This document shows positions 63,611-64,000 of a stretch of 64,000 bases of DNA, one piece after another. The stretch covers positions 1 through 64,000 of the forward strand of contig JAHHIL010000011.1 in the NCBI GenBank assembly GCA_019358975.1. Direction: 5' to 3'. The notes under the pieces were generated by a model. The model did not search any database and was not told the origin of the DNA. It saw only the letters and a list, made by a program, of their open reading frames with translations. This DNA comes from Trichocoleus desertorum ATA4-8-CV12 (GTDB taxonomy: Bacteria > Cyanobacteriota > Cyanobacteriia > FACHB-46). Positions within the stretch are counted from its first letter, which is position 1; each line of letters opens with the position of its first letter. The position numbers and the translations under genes were made by a program.

Positions 63611-64000
63611 TCAATTTCCTCAAAAATTGGCAGCAGTAAAGGCACCACAACACTTACGCCTCTAACACTTTGCTGGCTTTAAGCTGACGTCGGAGAAAAG
63701 CAGACTGAGTGCATCTCAGCCGGGTGAGGTGCAGACCGCCTACAGAACAATCGAATGAAAGAATCGATGATTGAATGAACAATCAGCAATCAGGCGCTAA
63801 CGAGTGCAGTAATCTAAGACAGAACCTTCCTGTAAAGGGTTAGGTACTGGAAGCGGCGGAATCGCAGGCGGCAGAAAGTCTTTCAGAAGTAGGCTAGAAC
63901 ATCCTTTCTTAGGCCACTACTCAGCGGCAACTCTAAAGGCTTTTGTTCTTCAACTACTTCTATCTGAGAAGCATTATAGCGTGCAGATACTTCGATGCTA
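63611..64000. other. rne leader and window edge
   Basis: 390 bp. I see no gene. A -10-like element TATAAT lies on the minus strand at 63978-63973; a start there would give an rne leader of about 350 nt, which fits the long regulated leaders known for rne. A stretch near 63750-63790 has short imperfect repeats of AATCGAATGAA type. Confidence 0.5.
63973..63978 (-). promoter_or_regulatory. Candidate -10 element for rne
   Basis: TATAAT on the minus strand. The -35 region would lie at the window edge (about 63995-64000) and cannot be judged. Confidence 0.3.

Noticed and set aside
1-64000. CRISPR array, prophage or complete insertion sequence
   Set aside because: No regularly spaced 25-40-bp direct repeats with unique spacers, transposase motifs or phage structural genes were seen.

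Overview
The window is a 64 kb stretch of a cyanobacterial chromosome. This rests on photosystem II D1 (psbA), cytochrome b6 and subunit IV (petB-petD), the D1-type carboxyl-terminal protease, the pantothenate synthetase/cytidylate kinase fusion, arginine dihydrolase AgrE, a glutamate synthase of the ferredoxin type, a cyanobacterial-type RNase E tail, and very frequent HIP1 octamers (GCGATCGC) in and between genes. No heterocyst or nitrogen-fixation genes are seen. A Leptolyngbya-like filamentous genus is possible, but that is only a guess. The window has no rRNA, CRISPR array, complete insertion sequence or prophage. One tRNA (tRNA-Cys-GCA, minus strand) is visible.

Layout. 1-5 kb: an HD-domain phosphohydrolase and ctpA (minus), then petB-petD (plus) and an anti-sigma-like kinase. 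5-15 kb: a glycosyltransferase, small membrane and secreted proteins, a TPR protein, an RDD/HEAT/pentapeptide fusion and a second membrane pentapeptide protein. 15-21 kb: a very large repetitive adhesin-like protein and a peptidoglycan amidase. 20.6-25.5 kb: a likely phosphate-acquisition cluster of two Tat-exported PhoX/DUF839 proteins, a small secreted Cys protein and a secreted metallophosphatase, with 11-bp-spaced Pho-box-like repeats upstream. 25.5-33 kb: metabolism and repair (agrE, an alkyltransferase-like protein, purM, an RlpA-like protein, panC-cmk). 33-35.2 kb: a small AT-rich accessory islet (Uma2 nuclease, AbiU2/HEPN-like protein, Phd/VapC toxin-antitoxin). 35.3-44 kb: glutamate synthase, a phosphodiester glycosidase-like protein, a mannose-6-phosphate isomerase cupin and an A-type Fe-S carrier. 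44-49.2 kb: translation genes rpsL, rpsG, fusA, tufA, rpsJ. 49-56 kb: a Lon-substrate-binding-domain protein, cofG, a PAS-LuxR regulator, an unknown conserved protein, psbA and aroC. 56-64 kb: an acetyltransferase, a thioesterase with a divergent HxlR regulator, tRNA-Cys, a ComFB-family protein, pheA, a DUF1997 protein, and rne-rnhB.

How the genes connect. CtpA matures the D1 precursor encoded by psbA. PetB and PetD form the cytochrome b6f core. AgrE (arginine to proline and ammonia) and glutamate synthase both belong to nitrogen handling. AroC and PheA are in aromatic amino acid synthesis. RNase E and RNase HII are paired in one operon. The least explained items are a helically phased 10-bp repeat array between the PAS-LuxR gene and an unknown winged-helix-like gene next to psbA, the Pho-box-like sites in the phosphatase cluster, a long foldback beside tRNA-Cys, and the AbiU2-like/toxin islet. 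I did not find a system that I can call new with confidence.
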